A stretch of 18,513 nucleotides of DNA, from NCBI GenBank assembly GCA_964384675.1, contig CAYLNK010000108.1, positions 1-18,513 of the forward strand. The letters run 5' to 3'. Numbering within the stretch: the first letter of the stretch is position 1; each line of letters opens with the position of its first letter. The DNA comes from CAYLNK01 sp964384675. GTDB lineage: Bacteria; Acidobacteriota; Thermoanaerobaculia; UBA5066. The notes below the pieces were generated by a model that was given only the letters and a program-made list of their open reading frames with translations, was not told the origin of the DNA and did no database searches. The position numbers were made by a program, and so were the translations under genes. Shown here piece after piece: positions 1 to 6,853 of this stretch.

Positions 1-14
1 CGCCGCGGAGAACG

Positions 15-242
15 TCATGGTGGGCCGGCACCGGCATGAGGCGCGGGGGGTGCGTCGTCCTTGGGAGCGATGGTGATCACGCTCATCATGGAGAGGGTGA
101 AGATGACGATGCCGAGGATGATGCGGTACCAGCCGAATGGGGCGAGGCCGTGCTTGTTGAGGAAACCGACGAGCCACTTGACGGCGAGCGCGGCGGAGAC
201 GGCGAGGGAGCGGGCGAGGCGGGGCCGCGTGGCCGGCTCGTG
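15..242 (-). pseudogene. uppP: C-terminal remnant of undecaprenyl-diphosphatase (UppP/BacA)
   Basis: Reading the minus strand from 242 to a TGA at 15-17 gives 75 residues without a start codon in a sensible place. The segment AVKWLVGFLNKHGLAPFGWY followed by RIILGIVIF matches the last transmembrane part of UppP, where a WYR-x-x-LG stretch is typical. UppP is an integral membrane phosphatase of about 265-290 residues that recycles undecaprenyl pyrophosphate for cell-wall synthesis. Roughly the first 190-200 residues, including the catalytic glutamates and the PGxSRSG region, are absent. The sequence just upstream is the coiled-coil gene, in the same frame and separated only by its TAG stop. 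The first ten or so codons (HEPATRPRLA) do not look like UppP, so the recombination junction probably lies near 205-240. A mis-assembly joining two loci cannot be excluded. The family match is recognised by eye only. Confidence 0.68.
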
Positions 243-650
243 CTAGTGGGCGGCGTCCGTGAGGCCCGTGTGGCGCTCGAGCCGGTCCACGCGCCGGCGG
301 AGCTCCTCGGTGGTCTCGCGGTGCTCGGCACGCCAATCCCGGATCAGGATCGTCTCGTCCTTCATGGTGCCTGCCAGATCGGTGGTGGCTGTCGCGAGGC
401 GCATCCCGGACTCGACGATGCGGTGAGAGAGCTCCTCCCGGAGCTCCACGACCTCGCCCGCAAGGGCGTCGACCCGCGTGTTGGTGGAGTCGATCCGGGT
501 GTTGGTGGAGTCGATCCGGGTGTTGGTGGAGTCGATCCGCGCGCCGAGCTCGTCTCGGGTCGCCTTCAGCTCACGCTCGAGGCTCGCCTTCACCGCCTTC
601 ATCTCGTTCCAGATGCCGCGGAGCAGGTCGGTGGTCTCGGGGTCACCCAT
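243..650 (-). CDS. Small coiled-coil protein with tandem heptad repeats
   Basis: The 135-residue protein has no signal peptide or membrane segment and is dominated by charged heptad-like sequence, so it is predicted to be a cytoplasmic coiled coil. Residues 1-36 form a first amphipathic helix. Residues 39-59 are three identical copies of IDSTNTR, and residues 60-80 and 105-128 continue as Glu/Arg-rich helices. It lies 10 bp downstream of the sigma-54 response regulator and should be the last intact gene of the exporter operon. I see no clear Shine-Dalgarno before the ATG, so translation may depend on coupling to the upstream gene. I do not recognise a named family. The position next to a response regulator that lacks a kinase partner makes an accessory or scaffolding role conceivable, but nothing in the sequence shows it. 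Confidence 0.7.
   Translation of the reverse strand: MGDPETTDLLRGIWNEMKAVKASLERELKATRDELGARIDSTNTRIDSTNTRIDSTNTRVDALAGEVVELREELSHRIVESGMRLATATTDLAGTMKDETILIRDWRAEHRETTEELRRRVDRLERHTGLTDAAH
478..540. repeat. Three perfect-to-near-perfect 21-bp tandem repeats
   Basis: Three consecutive 21-bp units start at 478, 499 and 520. The plus-strand unit begins GTGTTGGTGGAGTCG, and the third copy differs only at its last base. They encode the three IDSTNTR units of the coiled-coil protein on the minus strand. Being a multiple of three and of seven codons, gain or loss of a copy keeps both the reading frame and the heptad register. Confidence 0.95.
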
Positions 651-660
651 GCGGTCGATC

Positions 661-2058
661 TTAGTCCCGCGGACGCCGGGTGAGCACGATGCCGAGGCGG
701 TCCATCCGCCGGTAGAGCGCCTGGCGGCTCCATCCGCGCTCGCCCGCCACGCGCGAGACGCTGCCGGCGTGCTTGACGAGGAGCGCCTCGAGCGCGCCTC
801 GCTCCGCCTCCTCCTCGACGGTGAGCGCCGGGCGCGAGGCCGGCGGCGCCGGCTGTTCGCTCCCGGGCGCCAGGCCGAGGTCGGCCGGCGTGATCACGTG
901 GCCGGTCGCGACGAGCGCCGCCCGCTGCATCACGTTGTGAAGCTCCCTCACGTTCCCCGGCCACGGGTGGACGAGCAGGGCGTGGCGCGCGGCCGGCCCC
1001 AGCGCGAGGCGCGAGCCATCGGCGCGAGGCGGCGTCTCGGCGAGGAAGCTCTCCGCGAGAGGAAGGACGTCCTCGGGCCGTTCGCAGAGGCCCGGCACCC
1101 TCAGCTCGACGACGTTGAGCCGGAAGTAGAGGTCCTCCCGGAAGCGGCCCGCGGCGATCTCGGCCTTGAGGTCCAGGTTGGTCGCGCAGATCAGCCGGAC
1201 GTCGGCCCGGAGCGTCTCGCTCGAGCCGAGACGCGAGAACTCGCCGCTCTGGAGGACGCGCAGGAGCCGCACCTGTCCCTGCGGCGAGACGGTGCCGATC
1301 TCGTCCAGGAAGAGCGTGCCTCCGTCCGCGGCCTCGAAGCGCCCGATCCGCCTCCTCGTGGCGCCGGTGAACGCGCCGGCCTCCGCCCCGAAGAGCTCGC
1401 TCTCGAGGAGCTGGTCGGGGAGCGCCCCCGCGTTCACGCGGACGAACGGCCGTTCCTTCCGGCGCGAGCTCGCCTGCACGATCTCGGCGATCCGCTCCTT
1501 GCCGGCGCCGTTCGGTCCGGTGACCAGGATCGGCACGTCGGAGCCGGCGACCTGGAGCGCGAGCGAGACGACGCGGTGCATCGCCGCGCTCTCGTAGACG
1601 AGGCCCTGGAGGTCGTATCGCGCGGCGAGCGCCGCCCGGGACTCGGCGTGCAGCTGCCGGAGACGGGCGTTCTCGGCCTGAACGCTCCGGAGGCGCAGCA
1701 GGTGCCGCACCGTCGCCAGGAGCTTGTCGTCGTCCCACGGCTTGGCCAGGTAGTCGCTCGCCCCCTCCTTCACGAGCCGGACCGCGTTCTCGAGCGACGT
1801 CCAGGCGGTCATGAGGAGTACCGGCAGGTCGGGGTCGAGGCGGCGGAGGGCCCGGAAGAGCTCCACACCCTCCTCGCCGCCCGTGGCGCTCGGGCGGAAG
1901 TTCATGTCCTGGACCACGACGCCGATGCCTCCGGCGCGGACGAGGCGGAGCGCCTCCTCCGGCGAGCGGGCGGCGACGGACGGGATCTCGTGGACGTCGA
2001 AGAGGACCGCGAGCGCCTGCGCCACCGGCGCCTGGTCCTCGACGATCAGGACCTTCAT
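661..2058 (-). CDS. Sigma-54-dependent response regulator (NtrC family)
   Basis: This is a 465-residue three-domain transcription activator. Residues 1-120 are a complete receiver: acidic pair E7/D8, phospho-acceptor D51, T84 and K106. The stretch after D51 has the loop with GEEG seen in regulators linked to ABC exporters. Residues 150-385 are the AAA+ domain with Walker A GPNGAGKE (181-188), the sigma-54-contacting GAFTGA loop (228-233) and Walker B LFLDEIG (249-255), plus a WPGNVREL segment (366-373). Residues 425-458 form a Fis-type helix-turn-helix. The Walker A loop reads GPNGAGKE rather than the usual GESGTGKE, keeping the essential Gly-Lys. The gene starts 10 bp after the second permease, with AGGGA before the ATG. 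It probably activates its own operon from the sigma-54 promoter near 6713-6728. No partner histidine kinase is present in the window. Confidence 0.95.
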   Translation of the reverse strand: MKVLIVEDQAPVAQALAVLFDVHEIPSVAARSPEEALRLVRAGGIGVVVQDMNFRPSATGGEEGVELFRALRRLDPDLPVLLMTAWTSLENAVRLVKEGASDYLAKPWDDDKLLATVRHLLRLRSVQAENARLRQLHAESRAALAARYDLQGLVYESAAMHRVVSLALQVAGSDVPILVTGPNGAGKERIAEIVQASSRRKERPFVRVNAGALPDQLLESELFGAEAGAFTGATRRRIGRFEAADGGTLFLDEIGTVSPQGQVRLLRVLQSGEFSRLGSSETLRADVRLICATNLDLKAEIAAGRFREDLYFRLNVVELRVPGLCERPEDVLPLAESFLAETPPRADGSRLALGPAARHALLVHPWPGNVRELHNVMQRAALVATGHVITPADLGLAPGSEQPAPPASRPALTVEEEAERGALEALLVKHAGSVSRVAGERGWSRQALYRRMDRLGIVLTRRPRD

Positions 2059-2068
2059 TCCCTACACA

Positions 2069-3331
2069 TTACACATTGCGGGTGGCGATGGCGGGCGCCA
2101 CTCTCGAGCCGCGGAGCGCCGGGAGGAGCGTGGAGAGGAGGCCCGCCCCCCACAGGAGCAGGACCCCGAACGCCACGAGCGAGAGCTCGAGCTTCTTCCC
2201 CCCGGCGTTCGCCACGAGCGCCACGTTGAGCCCGTACGCGAGGAAGACGCCCAGCGAGAGGCCGAACGTGGTGACCAGCCAGTTCTCCACCAGGAAGTAG
2301 CGGAGGATGTCCTCCTTCTGCGCGCCGAGGGCGCGGCGCGTCCCGATCTGGCGGGTCCTCTCGGCGACCGAGAACGACGTGAGGCCGACGATGCCGATCG
2401 AGGTCACGAAGACGAGCAGGACGATGATCGTCGAGAGGACCTTGACCATCAGCGTGGACGTCCCCTGGTAGTTCGACTTGATGTCGGTGAGCGGCGTGAT
2501 CCGCAGGTTCCGGCCCGGGTTGACCTCCAGCAGCTTCTTCTCGATCTGCGCGAGCACCGCGGCCTTGCGTCCCGGCTCGGCCCTCACCAGGAAGCCGGCG
2601 CCCCGCTCGTAGCTCCGGCTCCAGCTCGGGAAGAAGACGCCGTACTCGTGGATGGGCCAGCCGTAGGGGTTGTAGAAGGCGTCGATCACGCCGACGATGG
2701 TGTAGAGGTCGCCGTCGTTGTCCTCGATCTGCCGTCCCAGGAGGGGCCCCTCCGGGAAGACGAGCCGGCCGTACGCCTGGGTGATGAGGATCGGCTGGAC
2801 GAACTTCTCCTTGGGCTTGCCGTCCTCGCCCTTGTCACGGTCCGGAGACAGGTTCCGGAGACGGAGCGTCTCGGCGTCCACCTCGTCCTGGGTGAACCCC
2901 TTTCCCTCCACGATCCGGTTGCCGAGAGTGGCGGTCGTCGCGTCGTCGGTGTTGTAGATCTGGCTGCGCGAGTACGGTCCGGTCGAGCCCGCGGCCCGGA
3001 ACTCGCTGGAGCTGCCCCCTCCCTGCCACGGCAGGAAGCGGGTGTTCGACGCCGCCCTCACGCCGGGCATCGTCCGCAGCGCGGCCAGGTCCTGGCGGAC
3101 CGACTGGTCCTGGGGGCCGTCCCCCTTGAGGACCGGGTCGAAGGGAGTCGATCGGACCGAGATCAGGTTCTCGTCGTCGAAGCCGGAGCTGCGCGAAAGC
3201 TCCTTGCGGGCGTCCCGGATCATGCTGACGCAGTTCGTCACGATCGCCAGCGTCAGGGCGATCTCGATCGCGATCAGCCCGAAGCGCACCTTGTTGCGGG
3301 ACATCGCGCGGAGGATCGGTCCGAGGTCCAT
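2069..3331 (-). CDS. ABC exporter permease, MacB/FtsX-like (second permease)
   Basis: This is a 420-residue inner-membrane protein of the type VII ABC (MacB/LolCE/FtsX) class. One transmembrane helix lies at about 16-36, followed by a large periplasmic domain (about 40-290) and three C-terminal helices near 295-320, 350-375 and 384-405. The cytoplasmic loop SVAERTRQIGTRRALGA, after the second helix, is the signature FtsX-domain coupling segment. Such proteins do not move substrate through the membrane; they convert ATP hydrolysis on the inside into mechanical motion in the periplasm. I chose the ATG at 3331 because a strong AAGGAG lies just upstream. The open frame continues far upstream without biological meaning. 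The gene follows the first permease by 23 bp. The two permeases differ in sequence and probably form a heterodimer. Confidence 0.92.
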   Translation of the reverse strand: MDLGPILRAMSRNKVRFGLIAIEIALTLAIVTNCVSMIRDARKELSRSSGFDDENLISVRSTPFDPVLKGDGPQDQSVRQDLAALRTMPGVRAASNTRFLPWQGGGSSSEFRAAGSTGPYSRSQIYNTDDATTATLGNRIVEGKGFTQDEVDAETLRLRNLSPDRDKGEDGKPKEKFVQPILITQAYGRLVFPEGPLLGRQIEDNDGDLYTIVGVIDAFYNPYGWPIHEYGVFFPSWSRSYERGAGFLVRAEPGRKAAVLAQIEKKLLEVNPGRNLRITPLTDIKSNYQGTSTLMVKVLSTIIVLLVFVTSIGIVGLTSFSVAERTRQIGTRRALGAQKEDILRYFLVENWLVTTFGLSLGVFLAYGLNVALVANAGGKKLELSLVAFGVLLLWGAGLLSTLLPALRGSRVAPAIATRNV

Positions 3332-3354
3332 CGTCGTCTCCTTCGGTGCTTCGG

Positions 3355-4674
3355 CTACTGGAACTTGAGGTGGAGAGCGGGCGGGATCTTGCAGATGCGC
3401 CAGGCGGGGTAGGCGCCGGCGATCAGGCCGGCCAGGAGCGAGAGGCCGGTCGCCAACGCCACCATCGGCAGGTCGAGGCCGAAGAGGTCGCCGCGTCCCG
3501 ACTGCGTCTTCATGAAGGCGTTGAGCGCCGCCAGGCCGCCGAGGGAGAGGACGACGCCGACGGCTCCGCCCAGGAGGCCGATCAGCTCGCACTCCACCAG
3601 GTGCTGGAGGAAGACGTCGAAGCGGCTGGCGCCGAGCGCGCGCCGCACCCCCACCTCGGGGGCGCGGGCCAGGAACTTCCCGAGCAGGATCCCGATCAGG
3701 TTGACCGCGCAGACCGCGAGGAACAGGAGCGACACGACGAGCAGCAGCGTCGTCTGCTTCGGCACGACCTTCTCGATCGCCAGCATCTCCATCACGTCGT
3801 TCACGTGGTTGTTGAGGGGGCGCCCGAAGCGTCCGAGCTTCTTCTGCTCCAGCGCGTAGGCGTTCAGGAAATCGAGGTACGCCTGCCGCGCCTTCTGGTC
3901 CGGGAGCTCGACCCACATCTGGAGCCAGACGACCTCGGAGCCGAGGAAGCCCTCGAAGCCGCCGCCCGAGGAGGGGCCCCAGCCGTCGGAGTTGCCGCCG
4001 GTGCCGAGCCTCATCGGGCGAAGGTGGTTGAAGGGCATGAAGAGGTTCTCGGGCGGGGCGGTGGTGTTCTGGGTCAGGTCGTAGAACTTGACCGAGGGCC
4101 GCCAGCCGTCGAGGACGCCGATCACCTTGAACTCCCGGTCCTCGATCCGCACCGACTTGCCGACGCTGTTGGCGCCGCCGAAGAGCTTGGCGTTCATCTC
4201 GTCGGACAGCACGACGACCGCCTCCGGCCCCTCGTCCGCCTTCCGGTCCCAGCCGCCGCCGTACCGGAACGGCACGTCGAACATCGGGAAGAAGTCGGAG
4301 AAGCAGAGGCGGATCTGCTCCTTGAACGGCCGGCCCACCTTCGGGTCGGGATAGACGTAGAGGCTCGACTTGAACATCCCGCTCTGCCGCGCCGGGATCG
4401 ACGACTTCATGATCCCCTGCATGTCGCGGTAGGTGATCTGGGACGGCAGCCCGCTGTCGTGCGGGTGGGCCGCCTTGGGGTCCCAGGCGTCGAGCCGCAC
4501 CTGGAAGAGGCGCGAGCTCTTCGCCGGGATCGGGTTCCGGGCGAAGGAATGGCGGACCGTGGCGAACGTGGTGGAGACGCCGATCCCGAGCGCGATGGCG
4601 CCCACGACGAGGAGCGAGAGGGCCGGGTTCCGCCTCAGGCTCTTCCAGGCGATGAAGACGTTGTGGAACAGCAT
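3355..4674 (-). CDS. ABC exporter permease, MacB/FtsX-like (first permease)
   Basis: This is a 439-residue inner-membrane permease with the MacB-type layout. The N-terminal helix is at about 18-40 after the positively charged WKSLRRNP, a periplasmic MacB core domain spans about 45-300, and three C-terminal helices lie near 308-331, 361-385 and 403-423. The loop ARAPEVGVRRALGASRFDVF is the classic coupling helix of the FtsX domain, which contacts the ATPase. The N-terminal IAWKSLRRNPALSLL is typical of permeases in which the ATPase is a separate polypeptide. It lies 12 bp downstream of the ATPase gene with a GGCGGAG ribosome site. It most likely pairs with the second permease and the adaptor to form a tripartite efflux pump. 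The substrate (macrolide, peptide, lipid or siderophore) cannot be inferred from sequence. Confidence 0.93.
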   Translation of the reverse strand: MLFHNVFIAWKSLRRNPALSLLVVGAIALGIGVSTTFATVRHSFARNPIPAKSSRLFQVRLDAWDPKAAHPHDSGLPSQITYRDMQGIMKSSIPARQSGMFKSSLYVYPDPKVGRPFKEQIRLCFSDFFPMFDVPFRYGGGWDRKADEGPEAVVVLSDEMNAKLFGGANSVGKSVRIEDREFKVIGVLDGWRPSVKFYDLTQNTTAPPENLFMPFNHLRPMRLGTGGNSDGWGPSSGGGFEGFLGSEVVWLQMWVELPDQKARQAYLDFLNAYALEQKKLGRFGRPLNNHVNDVMEMLAIEKVVPKQTTLLLVVSLLFLAVCAVNLIGILLGKFLARAPEVGVRRALGASRFDVFLQHLVECELIGLLGGAVGVVLSLGGLAALNAFMKTQSGRGDLFGLDLPMVALATGLSLLAGLIAGAYPAWRICKIPPALHLKFQ

Positions 4675-4686
4675 GGTGCGCTCCGC

Positions 4687-5409
4687 CTAGCTGAGGACGG
4701 CGGCGAGGCTCGGGACGTCGCGCTCCGGCATCGAGTCGACGAGGTGCAGGTCGACGACCTTCCCGTCCATCAGGTGGACGCGCCTCGCGGCCCGCTGCGC
4801 GCACTCGGGCGTGTGGGTCACCATGACGATGGTGGTGCCCGCCTCGTTGATCTTCTCGAGGAGGTCCATCACCTCGCGCGACATCATCGTGTCGAGGTTC
4901 CCGGTCGGCTCGTCGGCCAGGATGAACTTCGGGTCGCCCGCCAGGACCCGCGCGATCGCCACCCGCTGCTGCTGCCCGCCCGAGAGCTGCGAGGGGAGGT
5001 GGCGGAGGCGCGCGGTGAGCCCCACCTGCTCGACGGCCCGCTCGATCCGCTCCTTCCGCTCGCGGGCCGGCAGCCGCCGGTAGCGGAGCGGCACGTCGAC
5101 GTTGTCGAAGACGTCGAGGTCGGGGATCAGGTTGAAGCTCTGGAAGACGAAGCCGATCTTCTCGTTCCGGATCCGCGACATCTCCCGGTCGGAGAGCCTG
5201 CTCACGTCCTGCCCGTCCAGGGTGTACGTGCCGCCCTCGAAGGTGTCGAGGAGGCCGGCCACGTTCAGGAACGTCGTCTTGCCGGAGCCGGAGCGGCCCA
5301 TCACCGCGACGAACTCGCCGGCGGCGACCTCCACCGAGAAGTCGTGGAGCGCGTGGGTCTCGACCAGGTCGGTCCGGTAGATCTTCCGGATGTTCCGCAT
5401 CGACAGCAT
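4687..5409 (-). CDS. ABC transporter ATP-binding protein, LolD/MacB type
   Basis: This 240-residue ATPase has every ABC motif: Walker A GRSGSGKTT (38-46), Q-loop Q90, signature LSGGQQQR (142-149), Walker B FILADEP (162-168) with catalytic E167, D-loop NLD (171-173) and switch histidine H199. The segment TGNLD after Walker B is typical of the LolD/MacB/FtsE branch. It would energise the two FtsX-like permeases encoded immediately downstream. It starts with a clear AAGGAG ribosome site 16 bp after the adaptor gene. The C-terminal tail, residues 217-240, is slightly longer than in minimal LolD and carries no recognisable domain. Confidence 0.96.
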   Translation of the reverse strand: MLSMRNIRKIYRTDLVETHALHDFSVEVAAGEFVAVMGRSGSGKTTFLNVAGLLDTFEGGTYTLDGQDVSRLSDREMSRIRNEKIGFVFQSFNLIPDLDVFDNVDVPLRYRRLPARERKERIERAVEQVGLTARLRHLPSQLSGGQQQRVAIARVLAGDPKFILADEPTGNLDTMMSREVMDLLEKINEAGTTIVMVTHTPECAQRAARRVHLMDGKVVDLHLVDSMPERDVPSLAAVLS

Positions 5410-5425
5410 GTCGGTCTCCTTGTCC

Positions 5426-6700
5426 TTACCTTCGAAGGAGGACGCTCTTGGCGCCCAGGAAGTCGGTCGTGTCGGAGAGGACGATCTCGTCGCCCTCGGA
5501 AAGGCCGCTGGTCACCTCGACCTCGCTCACGCTGACCGCCCCGACGGCGATCGGGCGGAGCGTCGCGACCCCGTTGACGACGACGTACGCCTGGCGTCCG
5601 CCGCCGACCTCGAGGAACGGTCCGCGCGGCACCTTCAGGACGTCGGGACGGGACTCGAAGACGAGCCGGGTGGTGACGCGCTGGCTCTGGCGGAGCCCCT
5701 TCGGCGCCTCGCCGTCGAACGCCACCGTCCCCTTCACCTGGCTGTCCTTCACCTCGGGGGAGAGCGCGGTGACGTGGGCCGGCAGCTCCCTGCCCTCGTA
5801 CACGACGACCGCGGGCGTGCCGGGTCCGAGCCCCGTGGCCTCGTTCTCGGCGACCCGGATCTCCACCTCGAACGCGGAGAGGTTGACCACCGTGACGATG
5901 GGGCGGTTCGCGCCGATCGCCTCCCGGTCCTGGACGTCGACCGAGGCGACCATCCCGTCGAACGGCGAGCGAATCTCCAGCTCGTCGACCTGGCGCTGGA
6001 GCTCCGTGACCACCGACTGCTGGCGGCCCGCGGAGATCTCCCGGTCCTTCAGGTCGAACGCGGCCGTCTCGTCCTCGAGCTTGGCGGTCTCGCGGGCGTT
6101 CTTCAGCTCGAGCGTGGCGACCTGGAGGTCGTCCTTGGCCTTCTCGAAGTCGGTCTTGTTGAGGAGGCCCTCGTCGAACGTGCGCTGGGCGCGCTCGAGG
6201 AGGCGCCGGGCGGCCTGGAGCTTCACCTCCAGGAGATCCACGTTCTGGGCGTTCCTCAGGGCGGTCTGGCGCGCCGTGATCCGCTGCCGGGAGAGAGACG
6301 AGTCGAGGGAGGCGAGCGTCGCCCTCTCCTGCTGGAGCCGGCTGCGCAGCTCGGGGCTGACGACGCGGGCGAGCGCCTCGCCCTTCTTCACGGCCGCGCC
6401 GGCCTTCACCTTCAGCTCGACGATCCCGGCGGCCGGGCTGTACAGCGTGGGATGGAGCGAGGCGACGACCTGGCCCTGCGCCGAGACGTCGCGGACCAGC
6501 TCCCCGCGGGTCACCTTCCCGTAGCGCAGGCGCTCCGCGTCCACCGAGCGGTCGGCCCGAGACCAGCGGCGGGCCGTCGGGAGCGCGAGGAGGAGCGCGC
6601 CGACGCCCAGGACGCCGAGCCCGGCCAGGACCAGGGTGCGGCGGGAGACGCCCGCCGGCTTCTCGACCGGCTTGTCCATGGTGGAGGTGCTGGGGATCAT
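5426..6700 (-). CDS. Periplasmic adaptor (membrane-fusion) protein, HlyD/MacA type
   Basis: This 424-residue protein has a single N-terminal membrane anchor (about 22-41) and then the usual adaptor architecture. A lipoyl/barrel-sandwich half is near 70-112, a long helical coiled-coil hairpin runs from about 115 to 243, the second lipoyl half starts at LEIRSPFDGMV (241-251), and beta-barrel and membrane-proximal domains reach the C-terminus. It should bridge the permease pair to an outer-membrane channel. It is the first gene of the exporter operon. Two starts are possible: the ATG at 6700 (MIPSTST), used here, and an in-frame ATG at 6679 (MDKP). The predicted sigma-54 transcript begins about two bases before 6700. 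The first start would then be nearly leaderless, and the only Shine-Dalgarno-like AAAGG lies inside the -12 element. Confidence 0.94.
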   Translation of the reverse strand: MIPSTSTMDKPVEKPAGVSRRTLVLAGLGVLGVGALLLALPTARRWSRADRSVDAERLRYGKVTRGELVRDVSAQGQVVASLHPTLYSPAAGIVELKVKAGAAVKKGEALARVVSPELRSRLQQERATLASLDSSLSRQRITARQTALRNAQNVDLLEVKLQAARRLLERAQRTFDEGLLNKTDFEKAKDDLQVATLELKNARETAKLEDETAAFDLKDREISAGRQQSVVTELQRQVDELEIRSPFDGMVASVDVQDREAIGANRPIVTVVNLSAFEVEIRVAENEATGLGPGTPAVVVYEGRELPAHVTALSPEVKDSQVKGTVAFDGEAPKGLRQSQRVTTRLVFESRPDVLKVPRGPFLEVGGGRQAYVVVNGVATLRPIAVGAVSVSEVEVTSGLSEGDEIVLSDTTDFLGAKSVLLRR

Positions 6701-6712
6701 GCCGCGGCCCTT

Positions 6713-6728
6713 TGCAGATCGCGTGCCG
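6713..6728 (-). promoter_or_regulatory. Predicted sigma-54 (-24/-12) promoter of the exporter operon
   Basis: On the minus strand 6728-6713 reads CGGCACGCGATCTGCA. Against the sigma-54 consensus TGGCACG-N4-TTGC(A/T) it matches 10 of 12 defined bases. It includes the invariant GG (6727-6726) and GC (6715-6714) separated by exactly ten bases. By the usual -12 spacing the transcript would start near 6702. The operon it precedes encodes a sigma-54 activator, which supports the call. Confidence 0.72.
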
Positions 6729-6789
6729 CGGCGACGATCGGCCGGCGAGCCGGCCAGGAGGCGGGGATCCTGCTCCGGGCGTGGGCAGA

Positions 6790-6830
6790 CCCGGACAGAT
6801 GTCCGGGTCCGGCGGGCGGACAGGTGTCCG
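6790..6830. promoter_or_regulatory. Two tandem palindromes, probable activator (UAS) sites
   Basis: A perfect 18-bp palindrome apart from its central two bases (CCCGGACA-GA-TGTCCGGG) lies at 6790-6807. A second with the same core (CGGACA-GG-TGTCCG) lies at 6817-6830. Their centres are 25 bp apart and about 96 and 121 bp upstream of the predicted sigma-54 start. That is the usual position for enhancer-binding-protein sites. A third half-site TGTCCGG follows at 6832-6838. The regulator encoded at 661-2058 is the natural candidate to bind here. Confidence 0.65.
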
Positions 6831-6845
6831 GTGTCCGGCTATCCT
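6817..6845 (+). promoter_or_regulatory. Possible sigma-70-like promoter for the Kir channel gene
   Basis: CGGACA (6817-6822) and TATCCT (6840-6845) are separated by 17 bp and each matches 4 of 6 bases of the -35 and -10 consensus. The -35 hexamer lies inside the second palindrome. The start would fall around 6852, almost at the ATG at 6854. In GC-rich DNA such matches are weak evidence. Confidence 0.3.
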
Positions 6846-6853
6846 CGAGAGCG

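Noticed and set aside
478..540. Repeats considered as a CRISPR or regulatory iteron array
   Set aside because: The units are directly abutting with no spacers and encode a regular heptad inside an open gene.
2069..4804. One 911-residue open frame spanning both permease genes on the minus strand
   Set aside because: Only residues from the ATG at 3331 onward look like a permease. The upstream part is Arg/Pro-rich shadow of the other permease in another frame, and a strong Shine-Dalgarno marks the start at 3331.
5390..6853. Long plus-strand open frame ahead of the Kir channel, suggesting an N-terminal extension
   Set aside because: It is the antisense shadow of the adaptor gene, with low-complexity Arg/Glu/Leu content. 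KirBac proteins start near the chosen ATG.
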